Origin: Antedon mediterranea
Taxonomy: Eukaryota; Echinodermata; Crinoidea; Comatulida; Antedonidae
Reading direction: 5' to 3'
Length of the DNA stretch: 64,000 nucleotides
Assembly (NCBI RefSeq): GCF_964355755.1
Contig: NC_092674.1
Location: 2,795,001 to 2,859,000 of the forward strand
Shown here: piece by piece, positions 1 to 13,800 of the stretch
How the letters are laid out: each line of letters starts with the position of its first letter
Position numbering within the stretch: position 1 is the first letter of the stretch
Notes under the pieces: generated by a model
Told to the model about the DNA's origin: nothing
Databases searched by the model: none
What the model saw: the letters and a program-made list of their open reading frames with translations, nothing else
Position numbers and translations under genes: made by a program

Positions 1-179
1 CAAATATGACTAAGGCATTTGACATCTTAATGCGTGAGAAAGCTGTAAGATGTAATAACACACATGACAGGAATAGGAATGAATTATATATGATGAAGAA
101 ATATGACTGTCTATAAATCAAGTACTGTCACATAGAAACATAGTGAGTGTATGTATTAGAAAAGTTATGTTTAGATGAT

Positions 180-1110
180 TATACAAGTGATGATGATAAT
201 GATGATGACGACTATAGTGATAGTGATGATGATGATGACGACGATTATATTGATGATGATGACGACGATTATATTGATGATGATGCTGATGACTATTATT
301 ATGACAATACAAGATAATAAGATTATGATGATAATGATAAGAATTCATTTCATTTCATTTCACATTTATTCAATTAATGAAAACTTAAACAATGTAAACA
401 ATATAAACAAATAAAGATTTCATTAATTAGGATCAGACTTAGAGGCCAAGGCCTGTCTCAGAAAGACCCAACAAAACATAACAAAATAAAAATTGATTAT
501 GATAATGATAAGATAATTATGTGATTATGATAAGATAATGATATGATTATATGATAATAATATGATTATGATGTGATAATGATAAGATTATGATGACAAT
601 GATAAGGTTGTGATGACAATGATAAGGTTGTGATGATAATGATAAGATTATGAGATGATGACAATGAAAACATTATGACAATGACAAGATTGTGATGACA
701 AATAAAGATTATGATGATAATGATAAGATTTTGATGACAATGATAAAATTGTGATTGACAATGATAAGGTTATGATGATAATGATAAGATTACGTTGATA
801 ATGATAAGATTATGATGATAATGATAAGATTATGATGACAATGATAAAATTGTGATTGACAATGATAAGGTTATGATGATAATGATAAGATTATGTTGAT
901 AATGATAAGATTATGATGATAATGATAAGATTATGATGATAATGATAAGATTATGATGATAATGATAAGATTATGATGATAATGATAAGATTATGATGAT
1001 AATGATAAGAGTATAATGATAATGATAAAGTATGATGATAAGGTTAACCGTTATGATGATAAGATTATGATGACAATAATAAAAGTATGATGATAAGTTT
1101 AACTGTTATA

Positions 1111-1157
<47 letters not shown>

Positions 1158-1340
1158 AAGTTTATGATGACAATGATAAAGTATGATGATAAGGTTAACC
1201 GTTATGATGATGATGACAATGATAAGATTATGATGACAATAAGAAGATTGTAATGACAATAAGATTATAATAATTATAAGATTATGATAATAATGATACG
1301 ATTATGATGATAATGATAAGATTATTATACTGATTATATT
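180..1340. repeat. GATAAT-type micro/minisatellite in a GCC2 intron
   Basis: About 1.1 kb of ATGATGATAATGATAAGATT-like sequence. The cleanest part (about 820-1010) repeats a 20-bp unit, and a pure GAT run lies at about 1110-1155. It falls downstream of the last visible GCC2 donor (1837), so it is intronic sequence leading to the missing GRIP exons. Frames crossing it (118-414, 1065-1259) only translate the repeat. Confidence 0.9.
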
Positions 1341-1837
1341 ATGATTACAAGGAATGATGGCAAAATGATAATAACCTGATATGATAATAAACATATTTTA
1401 CATTTAAAAAAAAATTCCTCCTTGACATGATCACATTATTTTGAGTCAGCTTGGCCAAATTCCCACGACACAAAATTTTAATACCTAATAATAATTAATT
1501 ACGACTTCCTCTTTTTTAAATCATTCATATTTCACTGGCGACGTAATTCATTCCTGTTCTGCTATTTTTGGAAATATTTTGGATTCAAATTATTTTATGT
1601 GATCAAACGATTTTAAAGGATAATTAAATGGAGGGTTATAAAAGGAGATTTAGAAAGAGAGTGGGAATTTTTAAAGGTTTACAAAGTATGTGAATTGACT
1701 TGCACATTAGTCATGTTCTAGACTCTCTTTGCTTCGCTGGATTGAGGGGGGCATTGTATTTTTCTACAAAAACAGTTTCTACTTGTTGTGTGTAACAAAA
1801 GAGGGCTTTACTGGAGAAACAAATCAAACAAACTAAC

Positions 1838-4800
1838 CTCTGTAAAATGTTCTACACGTTTAAGAGTCGTGTTCAACTGTAGTTTTAGATTTTCTTCTTC
1901 CTCTGTTGAACTTTCACTTATGCTCAGACGATCTTCACTCTTCGTACTCAGTAGCTGAGCAAACGGCATCATGGGAACTGTTGGAGTCGTTGGGGTGTGA
2001 AGAATGGAAGCCTCATTGTCTGGATGTTCCATTCCCTAAACACACAATGTTATTTAGTAGTATGGTAATCATTAGCCGTCAAAAATATTATCTGCAAATG
2101 CCATAGCTGCCAACAATAGCCTTAAAAGATGATGATGCCCACTATTATTATTAATTATTTTTTTATGATCAGTGGCTGTGATGTACTAGTACACCGGGGT
2201 AACCCCTACTCGTCTCGAAGAATTTACTAGGTTCTTTAAAGTGCACATGAGCTAGATGTGTACACTAAACCTAGTCCTTATCCAGAACCATGGAGCGAGT
2301 GAGCCTCAAACCTTTTCTGATGTTATGGCTGTGTAATTACAGTTCCACTGTCTTAACCACTCGTCCAATCACTCGCTGGCACCCAGCATCAGTGGTCTAG
2401 TCAAAAGTTGTCAAGGCCTGCAGTATTCTTTACTATTTGTTTTTATCATATATGATGATGTGCCCCACTACTAGCACCAATCAGCCCAACTGGGGTCAGG
2501 GTCATTTTTCATCCTCTTACCTCTCCTTGTTCTCTTTCTTCTGGTCTTGGTGCCACCATTGTCACCATCTCTTGACTCTCTTTTACTGGTCTTGACATCT
2601 GCTGCTGCATCTGCTGTTGTTGCTCCTTCTGCATTCGATACATCTGGTTTTCTTGGCCTTCAATCTGGTCCTGTAAACACCTTAGTGTCCTACTATGCTC
2701 CTCTTGTATTCGCCGAATCTCATCCTATAGTTTTATAAGAAATTTACATCCATTGAGCAATAATAATACATAAATAGTATAAATAGTTTAATAAAATATC
2801 TAACAGTACAGTTAAAGTTTATGAACGCTAGGCTAATGATCTGGAGGTCATGGGATGAGTCCCATCTGAGAATTTACTTGCAAATTTTTTAAGTATTATA
2901 TTCCCAACATACTGTACTTAGTAGAAAGTACAAATTATGTTAGAGTGGGGCACACACCTGACCAATTTCTCAACTTCCTGATGCAAAGCTACTCTACAGT
3001 ATTTCAATTAAATTTCTACAATCATTATCATAACAGAATATAATCATAATTTGTCTATTCCATTCTATATTAAAAAAAATAATCAATCCTCCATAAACCT
3101 AAACAAATACTTTAAAAAAAAAAAAAACCTTATAATAATAATAATAATAGTTCATTCTTATATAGCGCATATAAGCAAGCTTTTAAGGCGCTGCGCATTA
3201 TTATCCCGGTCATTTTTTAGATCAAATAATAATAATAATTTTTCCAAGATAATTATTAATAAAAAATAATTTAAACTAGGTAAAGGCGTACCTTGAATGT
3301 TTGTGTAATAGACTCATTCTGACTACTCATCTCTTTAATTGTTTCTGTTTGTTCCTGCAATGTACACTGGCTTTCGATGTTTAATTTCTCAATTCTGTAA
3401 CAAAAAAATAATCAATCCTCCATAAACCTAAACCAATACTGTTTTTTTGGATCAAACACATGGAAACACTACTCCCATAATGCAGCTAGTAATCGGCTTT
3501 GTCTTGATCTAACCGGTACCCAAATGTAAGTAAAGTGTCTTGCCTAAGGATACAAGTAATGTGGCGAGAATTGGATTTGAACCACACACTTCGGAACACA
3601 CCCTTATGCCATTTGGGACTGAACCAGTTAGCATGACTATTTGTTGATTGTCGATTGTTTTGTTGCTGAGATATTTGTTAACCTCCAATACTATACAAAA
3701 CTAGATCTGTTAAAACAAACCTTTCTTTCCAGACTCTCTCCTTATATTGCATATCCGTTACCATGGTACTGTGTCGCTGTAGCAACCGGTCATGCTCCTC
3801 TTGTAAGGTATCCAGCTCCTCATTGGCTGATTTCAACTGATTGCTATGACGATAAAACAATTGATATAACCAAAATCATTTCTTATTTATACAGGTAAGT
3901 TAGATAGTTTTCTCTTAACTTAAACAGCTGATTCCTTGTTCATAGGCAAATTCCATAATACAGGATCTCATGTGATTCACATGTGATGCCTATATTACAG
4001 TTCCTAACTTAACCTAACCTTCCTCTGACTTAACTAAATTTGAAATGTTTATTGTTCTTACGTTGTTGCTGTAAGTTTTTGCTTAAGTTGTTGGATGATT
4101 TCTTCCATTCGTTGCTTATCTACCCGGTCTGCTTCCAGACTAGCGTGAGATGCTTCACGACTCTTCTGCTGTTTTAATACTGTATGCACTCTTGCCTGTT
4201 AAAAAAACCCAGAAAAATGAAGAACACTTTGAAGGAACAAGAAATACATACAGTACAAATGTAAAACGTATTCCAAAAACAAAAAATATTGTACGTTGTA
4301 TAAATATTATTTGACATTTATAAAATGCAGCTTGCATACCTTATATCCATCGTAATCTTCTTGAATAGCAATAACCTCTACTCTTGCTGATTCCAAGTCT
4401 TCTTCCAAGTTCGATATTTTGGTTTCAAGACGACTTATTGTTCTCACATTAGCATTGCTTGACGTTTTCAACTTTTAAAAGAAAAAGAAATGATCACTAA
4501 AAGCCTAAGCTCTACACTATCAAACTTTATGTGAAACAAAAAAGGTGATGTACCCATATATGGACACAATGACATCATATCACTACCATATTTGGGCATA
4601 TCACTACCATATTTGGGCATATCACTACCATATTTGGGCATATCACTACCATATTTGGGCATATCACTATACCGTATTTGGGCATATCACTACCATATTT
4701 GAGCATATCACACTTCTTTGTCAAACTAGTTTGAAATGTAGACAACAATATTATATTCACTCACTTTTAGTATAATTACTTATTTAATACACATTTTCAC

Positions 4801-7800
4801 TTTGTACTGATTTGACCTCACTGTGTATTAATTTGACCTCACCTGATCTTGATATTTGACTTTCTCAGCCATGATTGTTGCTAATTGAACTTTCAACTCT
4901 TCCTGACCTTGGGTCATTGCCTCCAGCTGTCCATGCATGGCTGCTTCACTACTACGTTGATCATTTTCCTAAAAAATGTATGTTAAATCTATGTGAATAT
5001 AAAAGTTTAAATTACACTACAAACCCACCAATTCAGAACCTGTCCTGTAACACGATTGTTCTGACATGAGATAAAATATTTAAATGTTTAATCGAATCAT
5101 ATCCTACCGTTTTCTTTGCTTCTGCTAAGTCTTTCTTTGTTTTAACCAGAATAGTTTTTAGTTTATTAGCTCTCTCATCCGCCTGAATACGTTGATTGTC
5201 TGTTGCATCTATCAACAAAGGTTTAATATGAAATAATGTTTTTTTGTTAGACTCTGTCTACACTATCAAACTAGTTTGGCAAAAAAAGTGTGACGTGCCT
5301 AAATATGATACTGTATGACATCATCTTGTCCATATATGGGCACATCACACTTTTTTTTGTCAAACTAGTTCGATAGTGTAGACAAAGCTTTAGAGAAGGG
5401 TGCCCAAACTAAAGTAATCTTTTCTTTCATCGGAAAGTTTTTTCAAATAAAGTTGCATAATTAATTAATGCTTAAAGAGATCAGTAAAGAGCATGTGCCA
5501 GTACACTTGCCCTGTTTAACATTTTCCGGCCGGGATCTTTAATAATTTTAATACATTTTTCTTTCCCTCGTCTGTTTTAACCTCTCGCTACGGCTCTGAG
5601 CACAGACAAACAGTAACCAACCTAGCTCTTTCTGCATGCTTTCAATTCTCTTCTCAAGACGTGCTAACTCTGTTGTCATATTGATCATCTTTGATTCCTT
5701 TTCCTGCATCGTCTCGTTCAGATTTTCAACTGTCCTTTCGTAATCTGCTATTTCTAGATCCATCATGCTGTTCTGACTTGCTTCCTATTAAACAAAAGAT
5801 AAAATATTGCCAGAAAATTAGGAAAAGAAATCAAGTAAATTACTATGAAGGACATAAACATACACAGATGCTCTATATAAACAAAGCTCTGTCTACACTA
5901 TCAAACTAGTTTGACAAAAAAGTGTGATGTGCCCAAATATGGAAGTGATGTGCCGAAATATGGTAGAAGATAATATGACATCATCATGTCTATATATAAG
6001 CATATCAGACCAGCACTGGGTGATCATTAACCGAGCATCTACAACTCCACTATTTATTTAAACAATGAAACCAAATGTACAAATTTAACATGTCAGTAAT
6101 AATGAGAAAAAATGAGATAAAGAAATACCAGAAAAAAAGAATAACACAAACACTATAGAATGTAAAGAGAAAAAGAGATGAAAATAAATATCCTAGAGAA
6201 AGAGGAGAGTGAAAACAATTCAATTTGTTGAGAAACCTCCAATGCTTTTGTTAGTTGTGTTGTTGTGTCTGTATGCCTCTCTTTCTGCTCTGCTAACGTT
6301 TTTTCCAAACTCTCGATTTTAGAATTCGCCTGCAGAAAAATGTAATTCACATACTTACATCAAATATTTCATTACAAACAATGCCTATCAATTTAAAAGG
6401 TCAACTTCCAGGTTGCCTTTTTTTAAATTTTCGTCTATTTCAAAACATTTGTCATCAGTTGATTAGGTCATTCATTACCTCAGAGAGTTCATTAGCCTTC
6501 TCATCCAGACGTCTGTGCTCATTATCCCTATCATGCTCCACAGTCATTTTCATACATTTCACTTCTGTTAGACTCTTCTCCAGAAATTTACATTCTTTGT
6601 CCGATTTGTCTAATTTAATTTTCAATTCCTCCTTTACCTCCTTTAATTTGGCAGACTCTTCTGTCAATGTCTTAAAAAACAATAACTAACATTTAAATCC
6701 AAAGGCAAATTACTGAAAATATGACAATGCTGTCACAGGTATCATCAGTGGCAAACAGCCAAAAAAAGTTAGCAGAGCTTTCGGGCAATACTAGCCCTTC
6801 ATTAGTGCATTTAAAAACATATATCAAGCAGAAGATTTCTGGTTTTAATCCTGGTTCGGACTTTTTTCTCATTCTCACAGATTTCCTCATTTTTATAGTT
6901 TCAAATTAAATAATATTTTTAATACATAAATAATTTTAGTATGTACCTTGAAGTCCTGCTGGTTTTCTTCTAATTGTTTTGTAAGGCTCTCGGTTTTGTC
7001 CTTTTCTGCGTCAATCAAGTCTTGTAACTTTTCATACTCTAGCTGTAAACTCTAATGAAAAACAATACGTGTCACCAACATCATTTAATCAATATTATAT
7101 TATATTATTTAATCTCTCAGATTTGTGCATCGAACCAACTAAACCATATCTTTATTTGTGCTTAGTACTAGCTTATCTGTCTACAGTAATTACTACATAC
7201 AAGCAAACTGATTTAACACAAGATTGTAGGCCTACCTAGATGATACTAGATGAAGGCCAATTTACACAAAAGAGCGGTAACAGTAAATGGAAAACCGTAT
7301 AGCTTTTCCCACGTAGAATCTGTGTCTATCCTCTGCATTGTGTGTAAATGGTCATAAGGAATAACATAGATCCAATATTATTATTTCCGTTACTGCTCAT
7401 GTGTAAATTTACGGTGTAGTGTTGTAATGTTAGTATGGGTTTGTTTTATAACATCATACCCTTACCTGGTAATTCTCAGCCTGCTGATGTCCACTAGATA
7501 GTTTGTCTTTCATTTTTTCTAGTGTGCTGTGATAAGCTGTCAACTCTTCTTGTAGCTTTTCATTCCTAATGTTTGACACTTTGATTTCTTCAGTTAATTT
7601 CAACACCTGATAATGAATTAAAAAAATATTTAAGCTTGGTTCCCACTAGCGACGCAACATACCGCCACCTACACATTGTAAGAAAATACCCTTCCATAAT
7701 ATGTGTTTGCCCCCACTTGCATGAAATCAAACCTGTGATATTTACAGAACCTTGCGTAGATACGTTACAAAAAAAAAACAAAAAACATTCAATAGTGTCA

Positions 7801-10800
7801 AAGGTCAAATGTCTTAACAAGTGACCATTCTAAGTTTTGAAGAAGATGGTCGCTTACCATCACGTGAAAACACAATGAAGATAGAATACGTTCTCAGCGT
7901 GCAAATGGTTGAGGTCTGGAAGAATTCAAAATCTAGCATTTCCTAATTTTGATAAATTATAAGCAAAAACCAGTTTTTTTTCACTCACCTCATTTTTTCT
8001 ACTTTCTGCTTCTTTCTTTCCTTTCATTGCTAAGCTTTTTAATTTCTTCTCTTTCTCTTGCATTTCTTTTAGTTGTTTCATAGCTGCCTCTGTAATATAA
8101 ATTCATTTAGGTGAAGTAACAACAAATTGTGCCATGAAGAAAAAAAAACCCAATGAATTCTCGGCAACCTACCAAGCTCACTCTTCAACTGATCTCCTCC
8201 TCCTTGGCTAGCTGATGCTGTTTGGTAGGCTTCCTCAACTTTTTCTTTTTCCTATAAAAGACATTCAAATGTAAGCCAATAAATGACTAACAATTTAGCA
8301 TAATGCAGGTGGAAAAGGCCCCAAGTTTAGCACTCCTAAAATCCTGCCCATGCTGGGTAGTTGGGGCTGGACTTTGAGGCATTGGGGCTGCTAATGCTTT
8401 GGGCCCCTTAAGCTCTAATAACAACTAATGATTTATGTGCACTATAACTAAAATGATTACTTCAAAATACAGTACAAATTCAAATGGTCCTTATAGAAAA
8501 GGTAGTAGAGAAAATGAATTATGTGTAGAAAATGCTGTACATCAGAAATGAGATTCAAAACAAAGTTTTTTGTATAGTTAGTATAGTCAATTAATACATA
8601 CAAAGATGTTCAGTAGAACATCAAGAATGAAAGCAAACAACATTGCCACACTTCCAAAAAAGTAAAGAACAAATGGAAGAATCTTAAATTCTCTCATGTC
8701 TGAATATACAAAAAAAAAACACATGCAATGTCTAGGAACATTGTAAATTTGTAAACAAACTACAAAAAATGAATGTTCATCCATGGATTTGGAATAGAGA
8801 TGAGATAAAATGAATTGTGCATGCAAGCATCATCCATGGATCTAAGAACACACTAATATGTGACAATAAATATTCCAATGACAAAAAGGAAAGTCTGCAA
8901 GGATTCATAAAATAGAAAATGATGGTGCTAAAGTCTTCCTACCTCTGACGCCAACTTTAACTCATTACCCAAAGTATTCAGTTTCATAGTCAGATCAACC
9001 TTCTCTTGTCCAAGACTCTGGTTGACTTCAGTTAGCTCCGTAATCTTGTCATTTGATTTTGACAAATTCTTCTGAATTTGTTCCATCTTAGATTGAACTT
9101 CTTGAAGATCCTTTCTGAGAATGTCGTTCTGACTTATTGTGTGATCTTGATCGGTAAGCGCTTCTTGCAGATCCTGATACAATTGGTCCTTCTCAATCTG
9201 CAATTTCTCAAGAGTGTCTGTAGCTTCCATTCTAGAAGATTCAATGTTGTGTTGTTTGGATAGCACAGCATTAAGTTTTTCTAAATCTTCTGTCGATTTG
9301 GCCTTAACTTCTTCAATAGACTTTTGCAGAGCTTCAATTTCTTGATTTGTTTGTTCTTGATTATCTTCCATTGCTTTCAACTTTGCAACAAAATCACTTT
9401 TATCAACTTTCAAAGACTCAACTTGTTCTTCAATATCCTGTTTTTCTTTAGTGATACCTTCAACTCTGTTTTTCCATTTGGTAATCTTACTTTGGGCTTC
9501 CTTCTTCAACCTCTCCAGATTAGATGCAAGTTTGTTCTTTTCACCGTCCAATATATTAACTTTCTTAACCAGTTCTTCTCGCTCCATCTTCACTTCTTCT
9601 GAAGAGCATCCAGTACCCTCTTCCTTTTTAACTGCCATGTCATAGTTACACTTGAGTCCATCTAAATCATATTGCAACTGCTCATTTGTTGATGTAGCAG
9701 ATTCAATTCTCAATTCCAGGTCCTGAATTTTAAAAAGCAGTGCTTCACGTTCATTGGTTAAGTCCTCCATTTTTTCTTTCAGTGCATTGTTGTCTGCTTC
9801 AAACTTACTAAGATCCAAACTTAACTGATGGTTTCTTGTCTGTTCTTGCGAAATAGATTCTTCCAAATTATTCTTTACATTACAAAGCTCTTTAGACATT
9901 TCTTTAAAATTTTCTTCAAAATTAGTATTTAATTCATTTAACTCTGTAACTTTATTATTTGCTATCAAAAGTTTGGAGTCGTTTGATTCTAAAGCTGATT
10001 TGAGTTGAATTATTTCTTCTTCAAGTTTTCCAACTTGGTCCTTTTCTTTCTGGAGTTTTTCAGATGTTGTTTGTAATTCTTGTTTGAGATCTTGAATTTC
10101 AGAAACTGATTTATCATTGTGTTGTTCTTCTAGTTTGTCTTTTTCAGTAAGAGATATCTGTAATTTTTTCTCTAGTACATGATTTTCCTCCTGGGTTTCC
10201 ACTAACTGTTTCTGTAAACTTTCCACCTCATTCTTAAATTCATCCGTTTGCGATTTTAGTTCCTTAATTTCTTCCTCAGTAGCAAAACCTTTTTGCATGC
10301 CATCCATATGAGCGTGCTTAATTATTTTTAACTGCTCAACAAGACGTTGCACTTGATCCTGACTCTTAGAAAGACTCCCAGTTAATTCTTCTTTTTCTTT
10401 TTGCAATGCATCCACAAGAGAAACCTTTTCATGCAATTTAGTATAGTTAGTATTCATACATTTTAACTCATCAACAAGTTTATCATATCCCACCTGTTTA
10501 TCTTCTGCATTCTTTACTTCTGTAGTTCTTCTGTCCAGTTCACTTTGTAGTTTTTCACAAATTTCTCTTTGACTTTGTAACTCAGTTGTCTTACTTTTAA
10601 GGTCATTTCTTAGCGTGGTGATTTCATTTTCAATTTTACTATCAGTAGTATCGTTGGATGCACAAACTTTTGTCAATTCTTTTTCTTCCAACATAATCTT
10701 TGACAGATTATCCTCAGCCTTTGTTATACTATTTAACGATTCTGTAAATGTCTTACTAACATCTAACAATCTGTTTTCTTTTTCTTGTAAATCTCTTTCC

Positions 10801-13800
10801 AATTGGTCAATATTTTGTCTTAATGCTGCAATCTCTTTATTCATTTCAGATTCTTTTTTCTTTTGTTCTTCTTTGAAATTTTCTAATTCTTGTTTTGATT
10901 CTGCCTTTTCTGACATCATGACATCAATCTGGCATTTCAATTTACTGTGTTCTTGAGATAATGTGTCATTATTTTGCTGCATGATGTCTAGTTGGTTTGC
11001 AAGTTCTTGTTTTTCATTGTCCATTGCTTCCAATTTTAGCTTCAGATCGGCGTCTTCACTACTTGTGGCATATTTTTCTGATCTTAACAAATCACAAACA
11101 TTTTGCAGTTCTTCACATTTTGTAACAAGCCTTTGGTTATCTTCCTTCGAAGATGTGAGTGAGCTTTCCAATCTATCTACTTTTTCTTCACAGTCAAGCC
11201 TTAATTTTTCTTCCTTTTTCCAATTTTCTTCAAATTCTGATAATTTTGAAGTAATCTTATCGACCCTATTTGAGAGATCCGTCTTTAACTTCAAAGTGTC
11301 TTCTAACTCTCTGTCCCGTTGATTTACTAAATTCTGCACTCTATCTCGTTCTTCCTTTATTGATTCTGCGCTTCCTTTGAGTTGTTGAACCTCTACAGAC
11401 ATGTCTACCAGCCTTTGTTCTAACTGCTTTTGTTCATCAACATTACTCTTAAGAGAATCTTGAAGAGTATTGCTCTCTTCCGTCACATCTTTTAACTGAA
11501 CATTAAGTCTTTCTAGTTCTTGCAACCCTGCTTTTAATCTCTGTGTAGCTGAATCAACTTCTGATTGAAGGTCAACTTTCTCTGTCTTTAATCCAGATAT
11601 GATGGTTTTTAGTTCTTCTGTGTTTGTAAATTCTGATGACTTCTGATGCTTTAATTCTTTCAAAGACAGCAAAGTTTGATCTCTTGCTTCTGTTAAAACC
11701 TTCACTTGCTCTTCGAGGTCCTAAAAAAAAACATTAAAAGAATTATTAAAACAACATAACTTGATTCATTTTAAATGAAATTATAAAAATATTATTCAAA
11801 AATTATGGCTTTTCATTTTCAACAGTTGTTCTCAAAATGTTTCTTGGTCATAGTATTATTGTTTGAAGGTTTGCATGGCGAAAACTCAAGTCTTTTTTTC
11901 TGCTACATACCGCAAACTGTATATTAACAATCAAAATATTCTAATCTACTATTCATTGATTTAGATAGTTTCTCAGGTTTCTGTAAAAGTACAATTTCCT
12001 TAAATTTTGTCTAGAATGATTTGAAAACAGCTTTTTAATCTTATTTTTACCTTGTTCTGCTTTGATGTCACTTGGTACTCATCCTGAAGACACTGGAATG
12101 TTGACGTCATCGTTTCTTGCTTCATTTCCATACATTCAAGCTTCTCAGACAATTCCTAGGTTTAAAAAAAAATTTACAAATCACAGAAACGGATCTGGCT
12201 AATTCCTTGATTTTCTCTCATTTAAAATAATCAATAATAATCAATAATAAATAAATAATAACAATAAATAATCTCTTGAACCTCCTGAACAATTTTAGGC
12301 CCATTCGTTAAATTTTAATTTTTTTAAATTGATGATATGCTATAATGAACTTCCTTCTGAGTATGCCAGTAAAATAAATTAGCAATGAATATATATATAT
12401 AATATAATATATTAAAACCTATAGTATCTGTATGATTAAAAAGTAAATTTCTAAAGCTCTGTTTACACTGTAAAACATTTTGTGACAAAAAAATGTGATG
12501 TGTCCAAATATGGAAGTGATATACACACATATGGTAGTAGACATTGTTTGATAGTGTAAACAGAGCTTTATACTGTACCTTAGTTTTCTTTAGTAGTGCA
12601 TTAGATTTGTCTTTTTCTTCTTTCAGATTCACTTCCACCTTGGATTTCTCTGCCACTGCTATATTTAAGGAATCCTCCATTGCCTATGAAGTGAACAATT
12701 TTAAATACTGTAGTGACTGAATGACAAATTAAGATATCACTCATTACTGACTGATGATAAGATACACATGTTGTCATTACATCAGTGCTGTTTACAGGCA
12801 TAGAGAAACTCTAAACCACCTGTAGATATTTAAATGAGGAGTTGCGGACACTTATATGTTATGGCGCATTGTTGCTGTCACAATCCATTGACCGATTGTG
12901 TCAAATAAATAAATGAAATGAATGAAAAAAAGCCGCCCACCCGAAATTTTAATTGGAATATTATGGATATGCGGACATTCAGGATCATCTAATTTGAGGC
13001 CTAGGCAGTGGAGTAGGAACAGATGTGAGTTACAATCCAGCTATGTAGCACTAGTATAATTGAACCTAGGCACTAGGTCAAGATTGAACCATGGACCTTG
13101 GCATTGGAAGGCAAGTACGCTAACCACCAAGCTACAGCTCCACATCTACTGTAGATGTTGCAATCATCATGTGGTTATTACCTGTTGCTTGTCTACAGCC
13201 TCTGCCTGCTGCTGCTGTACAGCATTGTAAACAACAACAAGCTCTGAGTGTGTTGTCTGCAACTCTTTCAACTCTGCTTGGAGTCCTGCCAAGGTCTCAT
13301 CTTCTGCACCTGTTCCCTTGTTCTTCTTTTCCAAATCTTCAACCTTCTTTGTTAATTCTAAAGGTTATAAATTTCATAATGTTATTTTATAAAATATTTG
13401 TTTTTAGCTTTCACACCAGTCTCATATTCCGCTTATATTCCCACTTTCCTGGACTTTCTGCATTCTCACTCGTAGGAATAATCAAGCACATTGATCGTAA
13501 TGTCGAGAAACTTAAAAGTTCTTTTCACTAATAATAAGTGGTGTATTAGAGAGCCAATAAATAAATAGCAGCAGATGCATTACATTAACACATTTTGACA
13601 AACATTACCTGAGCATTTAGCCTTCACTTTCTGCAACATCATTGCCTGCTTTTTAGCAAACTTTATCAGGTCTTCCTTTGAAAGAGTTTCAAGCTAAAAA
13701 ATAAATAATTGGTTTTAAAACCTTATAATGAATAAAGGTTTAAAGAGAAGAATATAACCTCTGCATAATAGAAGTTTTTACTAGTTGTTTTAAAGGGTGG

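Noticed and set aside
118-414. Overlapping frames on both strands rich in His/Tyr or Met/Ile/Asp
   Set aside because: They translate the GATAAT repeat array and have no domain, start context or conservation signal.
4560-4700. Regular 20-bp direct repeats resembling a CRISPR array
   Set aside because: The repeats are contiguous, with no unique spacers. They are the amplified core of an M1 MITE in an intron of an animal gene.
9078-11322. Plus-strand frames of 61-119 codons
   Set aside because: Antisense shadows of the GCC2 coiled-coil exon, whose codon bias suppresses stops on the other strand.
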